NCBI GenBank assembly: GCA_027306855.1 | Contig: DAHUYZ010000016.1 | Span: 1 to 38,558 of the forward strand | DNA length: 38,558 nt | Reading direction: 5' to 3' | Source: Solirubrobacterales bacterium | GTDB taxonomy: Bacteria; Actinomycetota; Thermoleophilia; Solirubrobacterales; Solirubrobacteraceae | Shown: positions 15,427-24,967 of the stretch, one piece after another | How positions within the stretch are numbered: the stretch's first letter is position 1 | Layout: every line of letters begins with the position of its first letter | Made by a program: the position numbers and the translations under genes | Notes under the pieces: generated by a model | Databases searched by the model: none | What the model saw: only the letters and a program-made list of their open reading frames with translations | What the model was told of the DNA's origin: nothing

Positions 15427-17787
15427 ATGCCGCCTGCCCGCCGTCATCTCTCGCCCATCGCGGCGATAACCATCCTGCTCGCCGGGCTAGCGCTGTCGGT
15501 CGGGGCCGCTCTCTTGTGGCGCGGAAGCGTGCGCTCGCACGAACGCCAATCGTTCTCCGCGACGGCATCGGACGTGACAGCCACGCTTGCCACGGAGCTG
15601 CGGCGCGACACCGATTTCGTCGCGACCTTGCGCGCGCTCGTCACGATGCAGCCGCGCCTGTCGAACACCCAGTTCAACGAGTGGTACTCCCAGCTGGAAG
15701 GCCAGCACCGGCAGGTCGGGAGCCTCGCCACGGCGGTCATCTCGATCGTGCCTGCTGCCGAGCTCGCGGCGTTCCGCGCCCAGCGCATGGCCGATCCTTC
15801 CTATCGCGCGCTCGTAGGGGGCGCCTTCGCAATAATCCCCTCCGGATCGCGCCCTCGCTACTGCCTGCTCTCGGCCGGCCTCTCCCAGCTGGGCCAGAGC
15901 CCGCTCGTCACCATCGCGCTGCACGCCGACTGGTGCACCTCGGCGATCTCCGGGGTCGCGGGCGTACTGCAGTCGGAGACCGACAGCGGACAGTTCGCCG
16001 TCTCGCCGCCGCGCGTCGGCACCGTCTTCATCGGCGCCGCCGTCTACAAGCGCGGCGCCCGCCTCGACAGCATCGCGGCGCGCCGAGCCTCGGTGACGGG
16101 CTGGATCTGGAACTCGGTTGACATGCAGGCCGTAATCAAGGCCGCGCTCGGTGTGCACCGAGGGATCGCGATGACGCTCTCCCATCGCGACGCAAACCGC
16201 GGCGTCGAACCGGTTGGCAGCGCGGGGACGGCAGCGTCCGGGGGCACGCTCACGCACACCGCGACACTCAACATCGACGGCAACTGGATCGTCGTCGTGC
16301 GCGGATCGCCGGCGACAAGCGGGCTCTCGGCGGATGCGCAAAGCATTCTCGTCTTCCTCGCAGGGGCCATCGCAAGCGGCCTCCTGTTCGCGCTCGCATT
16401 CGTCCTGATCCGCTCGCGCTTGCATGCGCTCGGTCTTGTCGACGAACGCACCGGGCAGCTGCGCCACCAGGCTCTGCACGACGCGCTCACCGGCCTTCCC
16501 AATCGCGTGCTCGCGCTCGACCGCGCCGAGCAGATGCTCGCCCGCGCGCGCCGCCGCCACACGCCTGCCGCCGCCCTCTACATCGACCTCGACGGCTTCA
16601 AGCACATCAACGACACGTTCGGCCACGCCGCGGGCGATGAGCTGTTGCGGATCGTTGCCGCGAGACTGAGCGGGATCGTGCGCGAATCTGACACGGCCGC
16701 GCGCCTCGGGGGCGACGAGTTCATCGTGCTTGCGGAGGGATCCACGCTCGACGCCGGCCCCGAGCTCGTCGCCGAGCGCCTGATCGAAGTCCTGCGCGTC
16801 CCCTACGAGCTTGGCGGCGAGGAGGCGCGCCAGGTCTCGGTCACCGCCAGCATCGGCATCGCCGTCGGCATGCGCGAGAGCGCCGACGAGCTGTTGCGCG
16901 ACGCGGACGTCGCGCTGTACGAGGCCAAGGCGGCGGGCAAGAACCGCTACACGATGTTCGAGTCGAGCATGCAGACTGCCGCCAAGGACCGCCTGGAGCT
17001 GGAGATGGACCTCGCGGGCGCGCTCGACCGCAGCGAGCTGATGCTGCTCTACCAGCCCACGTTCGATCTGCAGACCGAAGAGATGGTCGGAGTGGAGGCG
17101 CTGCTTCGCTGGCGCCATCCTTCGCGCGGCATAATCTCTCCCGCCGAGTTCGTGCCGATCGCCGAGGAGAGCGGCCTGATCGTGCCGATCGGGCGCTGGG
17201 CGCTCGACGTCGCCTGCCGGCAAGCGGCCGTATGGCAGCGACACGGACGCAAGCTCGGGATGTCGGTCAACGTGTCCGCGCGCCAGCTCGACAGCGACGC
17301 GCTGATCGATGAGGTCCAAGAGGCGCTGCGCGAGAGCGGCCTGGACCCAAAGATGCTCACGCTCGAGGTGACCGAGACGACGCTGATGCGCGACACCGAG
17401 CAGACGACCAAGCGCCTCGCGTCGCTGAAGGGGCTCGGCGTGAGGATCGACGTCGACGACTTCGGCACCTGCTACAGCTCGCTCGCCTACATGCGCCAGT
17501 TCCCCGTCGATTCGCTCAAGATCGACCAGTCGTTCGTCGGAGGAGTCGCCTCCTCCAGGGAGTCGGCGGCGCTGCTCCACACGCTCGTCCAGCTCGGCAA
17601 GACGCTCAACCTCGAGACCCTCGCCGAGGGCATCGAGGAGCGCTCCCAGTTGAAGGCGCTCCAGCGCGAGCAGTGCGACTATGGCCAAGGCTTCCTCTTC
17701 GCCCGGCCCCTCCAGGCCACCGAAGTCGAGCAGCTGCTCGACTCGGCCGAGCCCGGCCGCGGGCGGGCCGCGGCGCCCAGATCGTAG
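15427..17787 (+). CDS. membrane-bound GGDEF-EAL protein with extracytoplasmic sensor domain
   Basis: A 786-aa protein that probably makes and/or breaks cyclic di-GMP. It has TM1 at about 12-32, then an extracytoplasmic region of about 270 aa that resembles CHASE-type sensors in length and position, and TM2 at about 308-330. The GGDEF domain follows (about 350-510) with the intact motif LGGDEF and [17 protein letters not shown]. The EAL domain (about 525-770) has [38 protein letters not shown] and LAEGIEE, so the catalytic acidic residues are present. The ATG at 15427 was chosen because it gives a positive-inside N-terminus ([10 protein letters not shown]) before TM1; GTG 15373 is an alternative. 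Which activity dominates cannot be read from sequence. Confidence 0.92.
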   Translation: MPPARRHLSPIAAITILLAGLALSVGAALLWRGSVRSHERQSFSATASDVTATLATELRRDTDFVATLRALVTMQPRLSNTQFNEWYSQLEGQHRQVGSLATAVISIVPAAELAAFRAQRMADPSYRALVGGAFAIIPSGSRPRYCLLSAGLSQLGQSPLVTIALHADWCTSAISGVAGVLQSETDSGQFAVSPPRVGTVFIGAAVYKRGARLDSIAARRASVTGWIWNSVDMQAVIKAALGVHRGIAMTLSHRDANRGVEPVGSAGTAASGGTLTHTATLNIDGNWIVVVRGSPATSGLSADAQSILVFLAGAIASGLLFALAFVLIRSRLHALGLVDERTGQLRHQALHDALTGLPNRVLALDRAEQMLARARRRHTPAAALYIDLDGFKHINDTFGHAAGDELLRIVAARLSGIVRESDTAARLGGDEFIVLAEGSTLDAGPELVAERLIEVLRVPYELGGEEARQVSVTASIGIAVGMRESADELLRDADVALYEAKAAGKNRYTMFESSMQTAAKDRLELEMDLAGALDRSELMLLYQPTFDLQTEEMVGVEALLRWRHPSRGIISPAEFVPIAEESGLIVPIGRWALDVACRQAAVWQRHGRKLGMSVNVSARQLDSDALIDEVQEALRESGLDPKMLTLEVTETTLMRDTEQTTKRLASLKGLGVRIDVDDFGTCYSSLAYMRQFPVDSLKIDQSFVGGVASSRESAALLHTLVQLGKTLNLETLAEGIEERSQLKALQREQCDYGQGFLFARPLQATEVEQLLDSAEPGRGRAAAPRS

Positions 17788-17795
17788 ACCTGCGC

Positions 17796-18557
17796 TCAGG
17801 CCGCCACAAACCCGCCGTCGGCTGCGAAGGGATGACCGGTGACGTACGACGCCTCGTCCGAGCACAGCCATACGGCCGCCTGCGCCATCTCCTCCGGCGT
17901 GCCCATGCGCCCGACCGGCTCCAGCGCCGTGAACTGGGACTCAGCCTCGGCCTCTTCGCCCGTGAGGCGATCGACCATCGGGGTGTGGATCACCCCGGGG
18001 CAGAGCGCGTTGACCCTGATCCCCTGCTGTGCGTACTCGAGCGCGGCAGTCTTGGTCAACTGCACGATCCCGCCCTTCGACGCACAGTAAGCGGGCAGGC
18101 CCGCGAACCCGACGAGCCCCGCGACCGACGCGCAGTTGACGATTGCTCCCCCGCCCTGCTCCAGCATCACAGGGATCTCCGCCTTCATGCACAGCCACAC
18201 ACCCTTCAGGTTGACGGCGATCGTTCTGTCCCAGTTGGCTTCGCTGCACTGAGCCGTCGGTGCCATCTCGCCCTCGATGCCCGCGTTGTTGAAAGCGCAA
18301 TCGATCCGGCCGTATGCGGCAAGCGCCCGCTGCACCATCGCGGCGACCTCCGCCGGGCTCGACACATCCGTATGCGTCGCGATCGCCTCTCCGCCCCGCT
18401 GCTCGATGGTGTTCACCGTCTCCTTTGCCTGCTCGCCTTTTACGTCTGCCACGACCACGCGCGCCCCCCGCTTTGCGAATAGCTGCGCGCTCGCCCTGCC
18501 GATCCCCGATCCCGCGCCCGTGACGAGCACGACCTTGCCGTCGAACGTATCTGTCAT
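17796..18557 (-). CDS. SDR-family NAD(P)-dependent oxidoreductase
   Basis: A classical short-chain dehydrogenase/reductase of 253 aa, the usual length. The cofactor motif TGAGSGIG is at 13-20, D38 in VVADVK suggests NAD(H) preference, and NNAG lies at 90-93. The catalytic set is Ser144 (NCASVAG), Tyr157 and Lys161 (YCASK). The motif CPGVIHTPM and the end VTGHPFAADGGFVAA are typical of glucose/cyclohexanol dehydrogenase-like members. It is convergent with the GGDEF-EAL gene, ending only nine bases from it, and separated by about 56 bases from the second GGDEF-EAL gene end downstream. The substrate is unknown; a lipid or alcohol substrate would suit the catabolic genes to the right. Confidence 0.92.
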   Translation of the reverse strand: MTDTFDGKVVLVTGAGSGIGRASAQLFAKRGARVVVADVKGEQAKETVNTIEQRGGEAIATHTDVSSPAEVAAMVQRALAAYGRIDCAFNNAGIEGEMAPTAQCSEANWDRTIAVNLKGVWLCMKAEIPVMLEQGGGAIVNCASVAGLVGFAGLPAYCASKGGIVQLTKTAALEYAQQGIRVNALCPGVIHTPMVDRLTGEEAEAESQFTALEPVGRMGTPEEMAQAAVWLCSDEASYVTGHPFAADGGFVAA

Positions 18558-18613
18558 GACGCCATGCTCGCGTGCGTGAGCGCCGCAAGCATCGGGGCGC
18601 TCCCTGACCAGGA

Positions 18614-21439
18614 TCAGGGATTTGCCGCAGCGCCCGTCGCGGCAGATCGTCCGTCGGCGATCAAGCTCTTGACGTCCTCATGGGCGAGCGGACGGCTGAA
18701 GAGGTGGCCCTGGACGAGGTCGCAGCCGCCGCGCTCCAGGGCAGCGAGCTGGCTCGGCTGCTCGACGCCCTCGGCGACCGTCACGAGCGAGAGGGCGTGG
18801 CCGATGTCGAGGATCGCCTGCAGCAGCTCGCGACCGCGCTCGTCGCTCTCGCTGCGCTGAAGGAAGCTCTGGTCGACCTTCAAGATGTCCACCGGGATGC
18901 GCTGCAGGTAGGAGATCGACGCATACCCCGTCCCGAAGTCGTCGATCGCAAGGCGCACGCCAAGCTGCTTCAGCTCGTGCAGCACTTCGACCACGCGCGG
19001 CGAGCTGTCGATCAGCGTGCTCTCCGTAATCTCGAGCACCGCCCTTGCCGGGTCGATCCCCGAGCGCGCGAGCGCGTCGCGCACATCGGCGAGGATGCTC
19101 GGAGCGCCGATCTGTACGGCCGACACATTCACCGAGATGCTGAGCGGCGGCCCGCCGTCGCGCGCGCCGTCCCACGAGGCGGCCTCGCACAATGCCTCTT
19201 TGAGCACCCACCGGCCCAGCGGCACGATCAGGCCGGTTTCCTCGGCGAGCGGCAAGAAGCTCTCGGGCTGCAATTCCCCGCGCTTGGGGCTCTGCCAGCG
19301 CACGAGCGCCTCGAAGCCCTCCAGCCGCCGGTCCGCGCCACTGAACACGGGCTGGTAGAGGACCTTCATCTCTCCGCGCTTCAGCCCCTCGCGCAACTCG
19401 GTCTGCATGCGGAAGCGTTCGCGCGCCTGCTCGTGCATGCTCGGCTCATACAGCTGGATCGCGTCGCGCCCGGCGCTCTTGACCGCGTACATCGCGACGT
19501 CCGCGTCAGACAGCAGCTGCTCGAAGTTGCTGTGCGGGGCGTTGTCGAGCGCCACGCCGATGCTGAGCGTGATCGCCTGCTCTTCGCCGCCGAGCTCGAA
19601 AGGAGCGCGCATCGAGTCGTGGACACGCTGAGCCAACGCGAGCGCGTCCTGCGCCTGCTCAACCGAGTCGACCAGCACAACGAACTCGTCGCCGCCGATC
19701 CTTGCGACCGTGTCCTCGGGCCGCACCGCCGCCCGCAGACGCCTGGCGATCGAGCGCAGCAGATGATCGCCCGCCAGATGGCCGAGTCTGTCGTTGACGA
19801 GCTTGAACGAGTCGATGTCGAGGGCCATAACCGCCACGGAGGAGCCCGTACGGCGCGAGCGGGCAAGCGCCTGGGCGGCCCTGTCGCTGAGCAGCGCCCG
19901 GTTGGCGAGCATCGTCAGCGGGTCGTGAAAGGCCTGATGGCGCAGCTGCTCCTGAAGGGCGGCTCTGTACGTGTCGTCGCGCGTGTTGAGGACGAACGCT
20001 CCCACGTTCGGGTCGGCGAGCAGATTGGCGATCGTCGACTCCGCTCGGCGTGCCCGCCCGCTCGGGTCGACCAGCTCCCATTGCACGCGCTTGACCTGTC
20101 CCGGCGTGATCGTGACCTGGTCGAGCGCGTCGCTCAGAGTCTGGCCCGCGCTCTCCCCGAACACGTCGAGCCGGCGACCCACAATCGCCCCCGGCGAGTA
20201 GCCAAAGATCGCGTCGATCGAGTCGCTGACGTAGCGGATCTCGCGATCGGGGCCGACGACCATCACGATGTCCGAGGAGCGCTGCACGAGCGCGCGGAAG
20301 TGGCGCTCGGTGGCGTGCAGCTCGACCGTGCGCTGCTCGACGAGCTCCTCGAGATTGCCCATCAGAGCACGGTTCTCATAGAAGATGATCTGCAGCAGCG
20401 CGACCGCGAGCAACACGACCACACCGAGGATGCTCAGCACCAGGTTCTCCGACTGCAGATCCCCTCGCACGATCCACGTGGCGAGGATCGCCAAGACGCC
20501 GAGCGCCGAAGGCACGGCGGGAAGGATCGGCACGAGCTTGCTGTTCTGCAGGCGGCGGCGCAAACGGTAGGGCGTTCCGCGCTGCATGGCCGCCAATGCG
20601 ATCAGCAAGAAGCCGGCCACCCAGCCCGAGTCGAGCACCGTCGCCCCTGGGATCTCGTTGACGACCGTGCTCAGATACAGAAACCCCGAGTCCGAGACCG
20701 CGACAGCGGCGATGCCCAGGGCCAGCAGACCCAACCCGGCCGGCGGGTCCTTCGAGCGCCTGACAGCCACAAACAGCACAGCGGCGAGAGCGACCGCGTC
20801 GAGCGTCGGATAGGCGAGGTTGACCGTGCGATTGAGCAGCGAGGCGTCGCTCGAGAGGATCGCGTGGCCGATCAGGCTCCAGCTGAGCAGGAACACGCCC
20901 GCAGCGATGAACAGCGCTTCGACCGCTCCCCGCAAATGGGAGATGTGGCCCGCGGGCGTTCGCACCATCGCGAGCAGACCCACCACGATCAACAGCGGCG
21001 AGCTGAGGAACAGAACGTCGAGCTCGGACGGAGAGGGCGGTGTTATGCCGAAGCCGACTTCATAGATCGTCCAGCCGAGCTGTCCGGCGGCCCATGCGCC
21101 GACCCCGATCGACAGCAGCGTCCAGGCGATCCAGGTCTGGCGCTGGAGCGCCACGTCGGCCATGCTCCCCGGGCCATGACGCTGCAGGTCGCGCAGCGAG
21201 CGGTAGAGCGATCGCTCTCTACCTGCCCTCATCCAGCAAGCGCTCGCCCCCGCCACGGCGGCTGCCAGCTCGCCGATGTTGTCGAACGCCGTCCAGCCCG
21301 CCACGTCGCCTTCGAAGATGCTCGTCAGCGCTACGAACAGGATGACCGCGCCGAGCGCAATCCAGGGCAGCGGCCCAAGCTCGCTCGCCGCATGCTCGTC
21401 GCGTGGCTGCTCCGGCGAGCGAGTTCGATGCGCGAGCAT
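18614..21439 (-). CDS. PAS-GGDEF-EAL protein with multi-TM sensor region
   Basis: A 941-aa cyclic di-GMP protein. Residues 25-355 hold about ten predicted TM helices forming a membrane sensor of unrecognised type (MASE-like in position). A PAS domain (about 375-495, ALVQRSSDIVMVVGPDREIRYVSDS) precedes GGDEF (about 505-660, motif IGGDEFVVLVDS, ALDIDSFKLVNDRLGH). The EAL domain (about 675-925) has FEALVRW, SVNVSAVQI, LEITESTL, AIDDFGTGYASI and VAEGVEQ, so both active sites look intact. It has the same catalytic architecture as the GGDEF-EAL gene at 15427 but a different sensor. The ATG at 21439 was chosen because the first TM follows at about 25. Confidence 0.92.
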   Translation of the reverse strand: MLAHRTRSPEQPRDEHAASELGPLPWIALGAVILFVALTSIFEGDVAGWTAFDNIGELAAAVAGASACWMRAGRERSLYRSLRDLQRHGPGSMADVALQRQTWIAWTLLSIGVGAWAAGQLGWTIYEVGFGITPPSPSELDVLFLSSPLLIVVGLLAMVRTPAGHISHLRGAVEALFIAAGVFLLSWSLIGHAILSSDASLLNRTVNLAYPTLDAVALAAVLFVAVRRSKDPPAGLGLLALGIAAVAVSDSGFLYLSTVVNEIPGATVLDSGWVAGFLLIALAAMQRGTPYRLRRRLQNSKLVPILPAVPSALGVLAILATWIVRGDLQSENLVLSILGVVVLLAVALLQIIFYENRALMGNLEELVEQRTVELHATERHFRALVQRSSDIVMVVGPDREIRYVSDSIDAIFGYSPGAIVGRRLDVFGESAGQTLSDALDQVTITPGQVKRVQWELVDPSGRARRAESTIANLLADPNVGAFVLNTRDDTYRAALQEQLRHQAFHDPLTMLANRALLSDRAAQALARSRRTGSSVAVMALDIDSFKLVNDRLGHLAGDHLLRSIARRLRAAVRPEDTVARIGGDEFVVLVDSVEQAQDALALAQRVHDSMRAPFELGGEEQAITLSIGVALDNAPHSNFEQLLSDADVAMYAVKSAGRDAIQLYEPSMHEQARERFRMQTELREGLKRGEMKVLYQPVFSGADRRLEGFEALVRWQSPKRGELQPESFLPLAEETGLIVPLGRWVLKEALCEAASWDGARDGGPPLSISVNVSAVQIGAPSILADVRDALARSGIDPARAVLEITESTLIDSSPRVVEVLHELKQLGVRLAIDDFGTGYASISYLQRIPVDILKVDQSFLQRSESDERGRELLQAILDIGHALSLVTVAEGVEQPSQLAALERGGCDLVQGHLFSRPLAHEDVKSLIADGRSAATGAAANP

Positions 21440-21567
21440 GCTTATCCATCGGCGTTTCCTCCGCGCGGGCGCTCCGTGGTTTTCCCCATAGGACCCGCCA
21501 AAATGTCTGACGGCCTGGATATGGCCGTTCCGCGGCGGGGGCTATGCGCGCGCGAGAGGGTCTCGCC

Positions 21568-22683
21568 CTACCCGCCCGTCCTATCGCGGGGTCCCCGAGG
21601 CCGCCTTCCCTCACGCCTGATGATCCCCAGGCAGCGGCGATCGAGGTAGCGCACCCCCAGCCAGTAGTGGCGAAACGCGCGATTGCGGGTCTGGCGCAGG
21701 TGGTAGCGCTTGTAGATCTGCTGGATGATCGTCGCCAAACGGAACAGGCCGAAGACCTCATAGAAGGTCCAGCCCTCGATCTGTAGGCCGGTGCGAGCGC
21801 TGTAGTGCTCGACCAGCTCATCTCTGGTCAGCATGCCCGGAGCGTCGCTCGGCTGACGGCGCAAGGCGCGCATCAGGCGATCGTCGTCGGCCTGCACCCA
21901 GTAGGCGAGCGCGCCTCCCAGGTCCATCAGCGGATCTCCGATCGTCGCCATCTCCCAGTCGAGCACACCCACGATCCGGCGCGAGTCATCCGGCGCGAGC
22001 ACCAGGTTGTCGAAGCGGAAGTCGTTGTGAAGGACTTTGTGCGGCGCATCGCGCGGCGCCCGCTCGCTCAGCCAGCGCATAACGCGCTCAAAGTTCGGCA
22101 CGTTCCAGGTGTGTGCGGCCCGGTAGCGCTCTGACCAGCCCTCCACCTGCCGGTGCACATAGCCGTCTCCCTTGTCCATGTCCCTCAGCCCGGCCGTCTC
22201 CGGGTCGATCTGGTGCAGCTCGACCAGCCGGTCGATCGCCGACAGACATAGACGCCTCGTCGACTCCTCGTCGAGCCCCAGCTGTGGCGGGATGCGCGAA
22301 CGCAGGATCGTCCCCTCGATGCGCTCCATCACATAGAAGTCGCTGCCGATCACGTCCTCGTCCTCGCACAGAGCGACCATCCTCGGGACGTATGGGTACA
22401 CCGGGGCGAGCGCGCTCTGGATGCGGTACTCGCGCGCCATGTCGTGAGCCGAGACCGCCTTCGTGCCGGTCGGAGGCCTGCGCAGGATCAATTCGCGCTC
22501 GGGGTAGCTCAGCAGGTAGGTCAAGTTCGAAGCCCCTCCCCTGAACTGCTTGACCTCTGGCGTGCCGCTCAGACCCTCGACGCCCGATCCGGGAGCGGCG
22601 TGCTCGCGCAGCCAGTGGTCCAGCGCCGCCACATCGAACGTGTCTTCGGCGCGGACGGCTCTAGCCTCCTCTACGACGACCAC
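21568..22683 (-). CDS. phosphotransferase family protein (APH-like kinase; ACAD10/11 kinase-domain type)
   Basis: A 371-aa kinase-like protein. FRGGASNLTYLL (about residues 46-57) is the nucleotide loop and LILRRPP supplies the ATP-binding region. The catalytic Brenner-type motif is LHNDFRFDNLVL (HxDxxxxN) and the metal-binding Asp is in VGVLDWEMATIGDPLMDLG. These motifs are those of aminoglycoside-phosphotransferase-fold kinases linked to acyl-CoA metabolism (as in LvaA and the kinase half of human ACAD10/11), which phosphorylate 4-hydroxyacyl-CoA. It starts at GTG 22683 inside the end of the acyl-CoA dehydrogenase gene, overlapping it by 13 bases. An open frame continues upstream but is only a shadow. 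A 4-hydroxy acid substrate is inferred from family and context. Confidence 0.85.
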   Translation of the reverse strand: MVVVEEARAVRAEDTFDVAALDHWLREHAAPGSGVEGLSGTPEVKQFRGGASNLTYLLSYPERELILRRPPTGTKAVSAHDMAREYRIQSALAPVYPYVPRMVALCEDEDVIGSDFYVMERIEGTILRSRIPPQLGLDEESTRRLCLSAIDRLVELHQIDPETAGLRDMDKGDGYVHRQVEGWSERYRAAHTWNVPNFERVMRWLSERAPRDAPHKVLHNDFRFDNLVLAPDDSRRIVGVLDWEMATIGDPLMDLGGALAYWVQADDDRLMRALRRQPSDAPGMLTRDELVEHYSARTGLQIEGWTFYEVFGLFRLATIIQQIYKRYHLRQTRNRAFRHYWLGVRYLDRRCLGIIRREGRRPRGPRDRTGG

Positions 22684-23891
22684 TTCCCCTTGCCGTAGCG
22701 AGCCAGCTCCAGGCGTGCCACCACTCCGCGGTGGACCTCGTCGGGCCCGTCGGCGAGACGCAGCGCTCGCGCCGCCGTCCACGCGCCCGCCAGCGGGAAC
22801 TCGTTCGACAGGCCCCCCCCGCCGTGCAGCTGAATCGCCATGTCGACGACGCGTTGAGCCATGTTGGGAGTAGCGACCTTGATCTGGGAGACCGCGCCGA
22901 TCGCCTGCGGAGACTGGGTGTCGAGCAGCCAGGCGGCGTGCAGCACGTGCAGGCGAGCCTGTTCGATCGCGATCCTGGCGTCTGCGATGCGCTCGCGGTT
23001 GCCGCCCAGGTTGGCGAGCGGCTTGCCGAAAGCGACCCGCTCGGTCGCGCGCCTGCACGCCAGCTCGAGCGCCAGCTCCGCCAGCCCGATCAGCCTCATG
23101 CAGTGATGAATACGGCCCGGCCCCAAGCGCGCCTGGGCGATCGCGAACGCCTGTCCCGGGCCGCCGACGATCGCGCTCGCCGGCAGCCTCACGTCCGTGA
23201 AGGAGACTTCGCCGTGACCCGCCGGCGCGTCGAGGAAGCCCATCGCCTGCAGCATCCTCTCCACCTTCACGCCCGGAGCGTCGAGCGGCACGAGCACCAT
23301 CGAATGCTGGCTGTAGCGGTCGGCCGCCGGGTCTGTGAGGCCCATGAAGATCGCGACCTTGCAGTTCGGATGCCCGGCCCCCGTGCTCCACCACTTGCGC
23401 CCGTTGAGCACGACTTCATCGCCGTCGAGGGTCGCGGTCGCCTGCATGTTGGTCGCGTCCGATGAGGCGACGTCAGGCTCTGTCATGCAGAAGGCCGAGC
23501 GAATCTCGCCTTCCAGCAACGGCTCCAGCCAGCGCTCCTTCTGCTCGGCCGAGCCGAAGTGCCACAGCACCTCCATGTTGCCGGTGTCCGGAGCGTTGCA
23601 GTTGCACACCTCCGCGCTTATCAGCGAGCGGCCCATGCGCTCGGCAAGCGGCGCGTACTCGACGTTCGACAGTCCCCCGCCACGCTCTTGGTCAGGCAGG
23701 AAAAGGTTCCAGAGCCCTTCGCTCTTGGCCTTTGCCTTGAGCTCCTCGATCGCCGGCAGCACCACCCACGGGTCCTGCATCGACAGCAGCTCACGATGGT
23801 ATGGCTCCTCCCGCGGCGCCACCTCGTTCTCCTGGAAGGAGATCAATCGATCGAGCAGCTCTCTGGTGCGCTCGGAGTGGGCGAAGTCCAT
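22671..23891 (-). CDS. acyl-CoA dehydrogenase family protein (ACAD10/11-like)
   Basis: An FAD-dependent acyl-CoA dehydrogenase of 406 aa, the standard family length. It has FCMTEPDVASSDATNMQ (FAD/substrate-binding strand), WWSTGAGHPNCKVAIFMG, SFTDVRLPASAIVGG, and the C-terminal QLHGGGGLSNEFPLAGAWTAARALRLADGPDEVH. The last block has the position and pattern of family members that end in R..DGP.EVH. Its 3' end overlaps the APH-type kinase by 13 bases, so kinase and dehydrogenase are translated together. This pair arrangement parallels the fused ACAD10/11 enzymes. Together they would convert 4-hydroxyacyl-CoA into an enoyl-CoA for beta-oxidation. Its start lies 47 bases from the divergent oxidoreductase-alkB-rubredoxin operon. 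Confidence 0.93.
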   Translation of the reverse strand: MDFAHSERTRELLDRLISFQENEVAPREEPYHRELLSMQDPWVVLPAIEELKAKAKSEGLWNLFLPDQERGGGLSNVEYAPLAERMGRSLISAEVCNCNAPDTGNMEVLWHFGSAEQKERWLEPLLEGEIRSAFCMTEPDVASSDATNMQATATLDGDEVVLNGRKWWSTGAGHPNCKVAIFMGLTDPAADRYSQHSMVLVPLDAPGVKVERMLQAMGFLDAPAGHGEVSFTDVRLPASAIVGGPGQAFAIAQARLGPGRIHHCMRLIGLAELALELACRRATERVAFGKPLANLGGNRERIADARIAIEQARLHVLHAAWLLDTQSPQAIGAVSQIKVATPNMAQRVVDMAIQLHGGGGLSNEFPLAGAWTAARALRLADGPDEVHRGVVARLELARYGKGKWSS

Positions 23892-23938
23892 CGCGGCGTA
23901 CAGTAACGCTCCAGAGTCCCAAGCAGAGGAGATCGCCG

Positions 23939-24967
23939 ATGGCCGCGCTCAACCACCAGTTCCGCCTCGCCTCGCGACCCGCCGGCATGGTCGGCCGCGA
24001 GCACTTCGAATACGTCGAGGAGGCCATCCCCGACCTGCGGGATGGGCAGGCGCTCGTCGAGGTGCTCTACATCTCGCTCGACCCCGCGATGCGCGGCTGG
24101 ATGAACGAGGGTCGCTCATACGTGCCGCCTGTCGCGATCGGAGAGGTCATGCGCGCGGGCACGGTCGGGCGCGTGATCGACAGCCGCAGCGACAAGCTCG
24201 CCGTCGGCGCCCACGTCTCGAGCTGGCTCGGCGTACAGGAGTACGCCGTCGCGGATGCCGACGCGCTGATCGAGATCGATCCCGAGCTGGCGCCGCTTCC
24301 CACGTATCTGGGCGCGCTCGGCATGCCCGGCATGACCGCCTACTTCGGTCTGCTCGACGTAGGCGCCGCCAAAGAGGGCGAGACGGTGCTCATCTCGGCG
24401 GCGGCCGGCGCGGTCGGCAGCGTGGCCGGGCAGATCGCCAAGCTGAAGGGCTGCCGCGTGGTCGGCATCGCCGGCGGTCCCGAGAAGTGCGGCTGGATCA
24501 CAGGCGAGCTCGGCTTCGACGCGGCGATCGACTACAAGCACGAGGACGTGGGCAGGGCGCTGCGACAGCACTGTCCGGAGGGGATAAACGTTTATTTCGA
24601 CAACGTTGGGGGAGAGATTCTCGACGCCGCGCTCGCTCGCCTCGCCCGCGGCGCCCGGGTCGTGATCTGCGGGGCGATCTCGCAGTACAACAACATCGAC
24701 TCGATGAGGGGTCCCTCGAACTACATGTCGCTGCTCGTCAACCGTGCGCGCATGCAGGGCTTCGTCGTGATCGACTACCTCAGTCGCTATCCCGAGGCGA
24801 TGCGCGAGATGGCCGGGTGGATCTCGGATGGCCGCCTGATCGCGCGCGAGGACGTCGTCGAGGGCTTCGAGGCCTTCCCTGATGCCCTCGCCAAGCTCTT
24901 TGCGGGTGAGAACACCGGCAAGCTAGTATTGAGGCTCGCGGACGAGGCGGCCGCTGACCAGGCATGA
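23939..24967 (+). CDS. NADP-dependent oxidoreductase (zinc-free MDR family, CurA/prostaglandin reductase type)
   Basis: A 342-aa medium-chain reductase without zinc sites. Typical blocks are LYISLDPAMRGWMNEG (about 41-56), GMPGMTAYFGLLDVGAAKEGETVLISAAAGAVGSVAGQIAKLKG (cofactor domain with AAAGAVGS) and CRVVGIAGGPEKC. Further on are YFDNVGGEILDAAL, CGAISQYNN, QGFVVIDY and NTGKLVLRL. The family reduces activated alkenes such as enals and enones. The ATG at 23939 follows AGAGGAG. Its stop overlaps the alkB start as ATGA. In this operon it could handle oxidised products of alkane attack, which is inference. It is transcribed divergently from the acyl-CoA dehydrogenase gene. Confidence 0.9.
   Translation: MAALNHQFRLASRPAGMVGREHFEYVEEAIPDLRDGQALVEVLYISLDPAMRGWMNEGRSYVPPVAIGEVMRAGTVGRVIDSRSDKLAVGAHVSSWLGVQEYAVADADALIEIDPELAPLPTYLGALGMPGMTAYFGLLDVGAAKEGETVLISAAAGAVGSVAGQIAKLKGCRVVGIAGGPEKCGWITGELGFDAAIDYKHEDVGRALRQHCPEGINVYFDNVGGEILDAALARLARGARVVICGAISQYNNIDSMRGPSNYMSLLVNRARMQGFVVIDYLSRYPEAMREMAGWISDGRLIAREDVVEGFEAFPDALAKLFAGENTGKLVLRLADEAAADQA

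Noticed and set aside
15487-17871. Open reading frame of about 794 codons on the minus strand
   Set aside because: It lies wholly antisense to the GGDEF-EAL gene and has the Arg/Glu/Gly/Ala-rich composition of GC-bias shadows, with no domain pattern.
18680-21649. Open reading frame of about 989 codons on the plus strand
   Set aside because: It is antisense to the PAS-GGDEF-EAL gene, rich in His, Arg, Asp and Gln, and has no recognisable domain.
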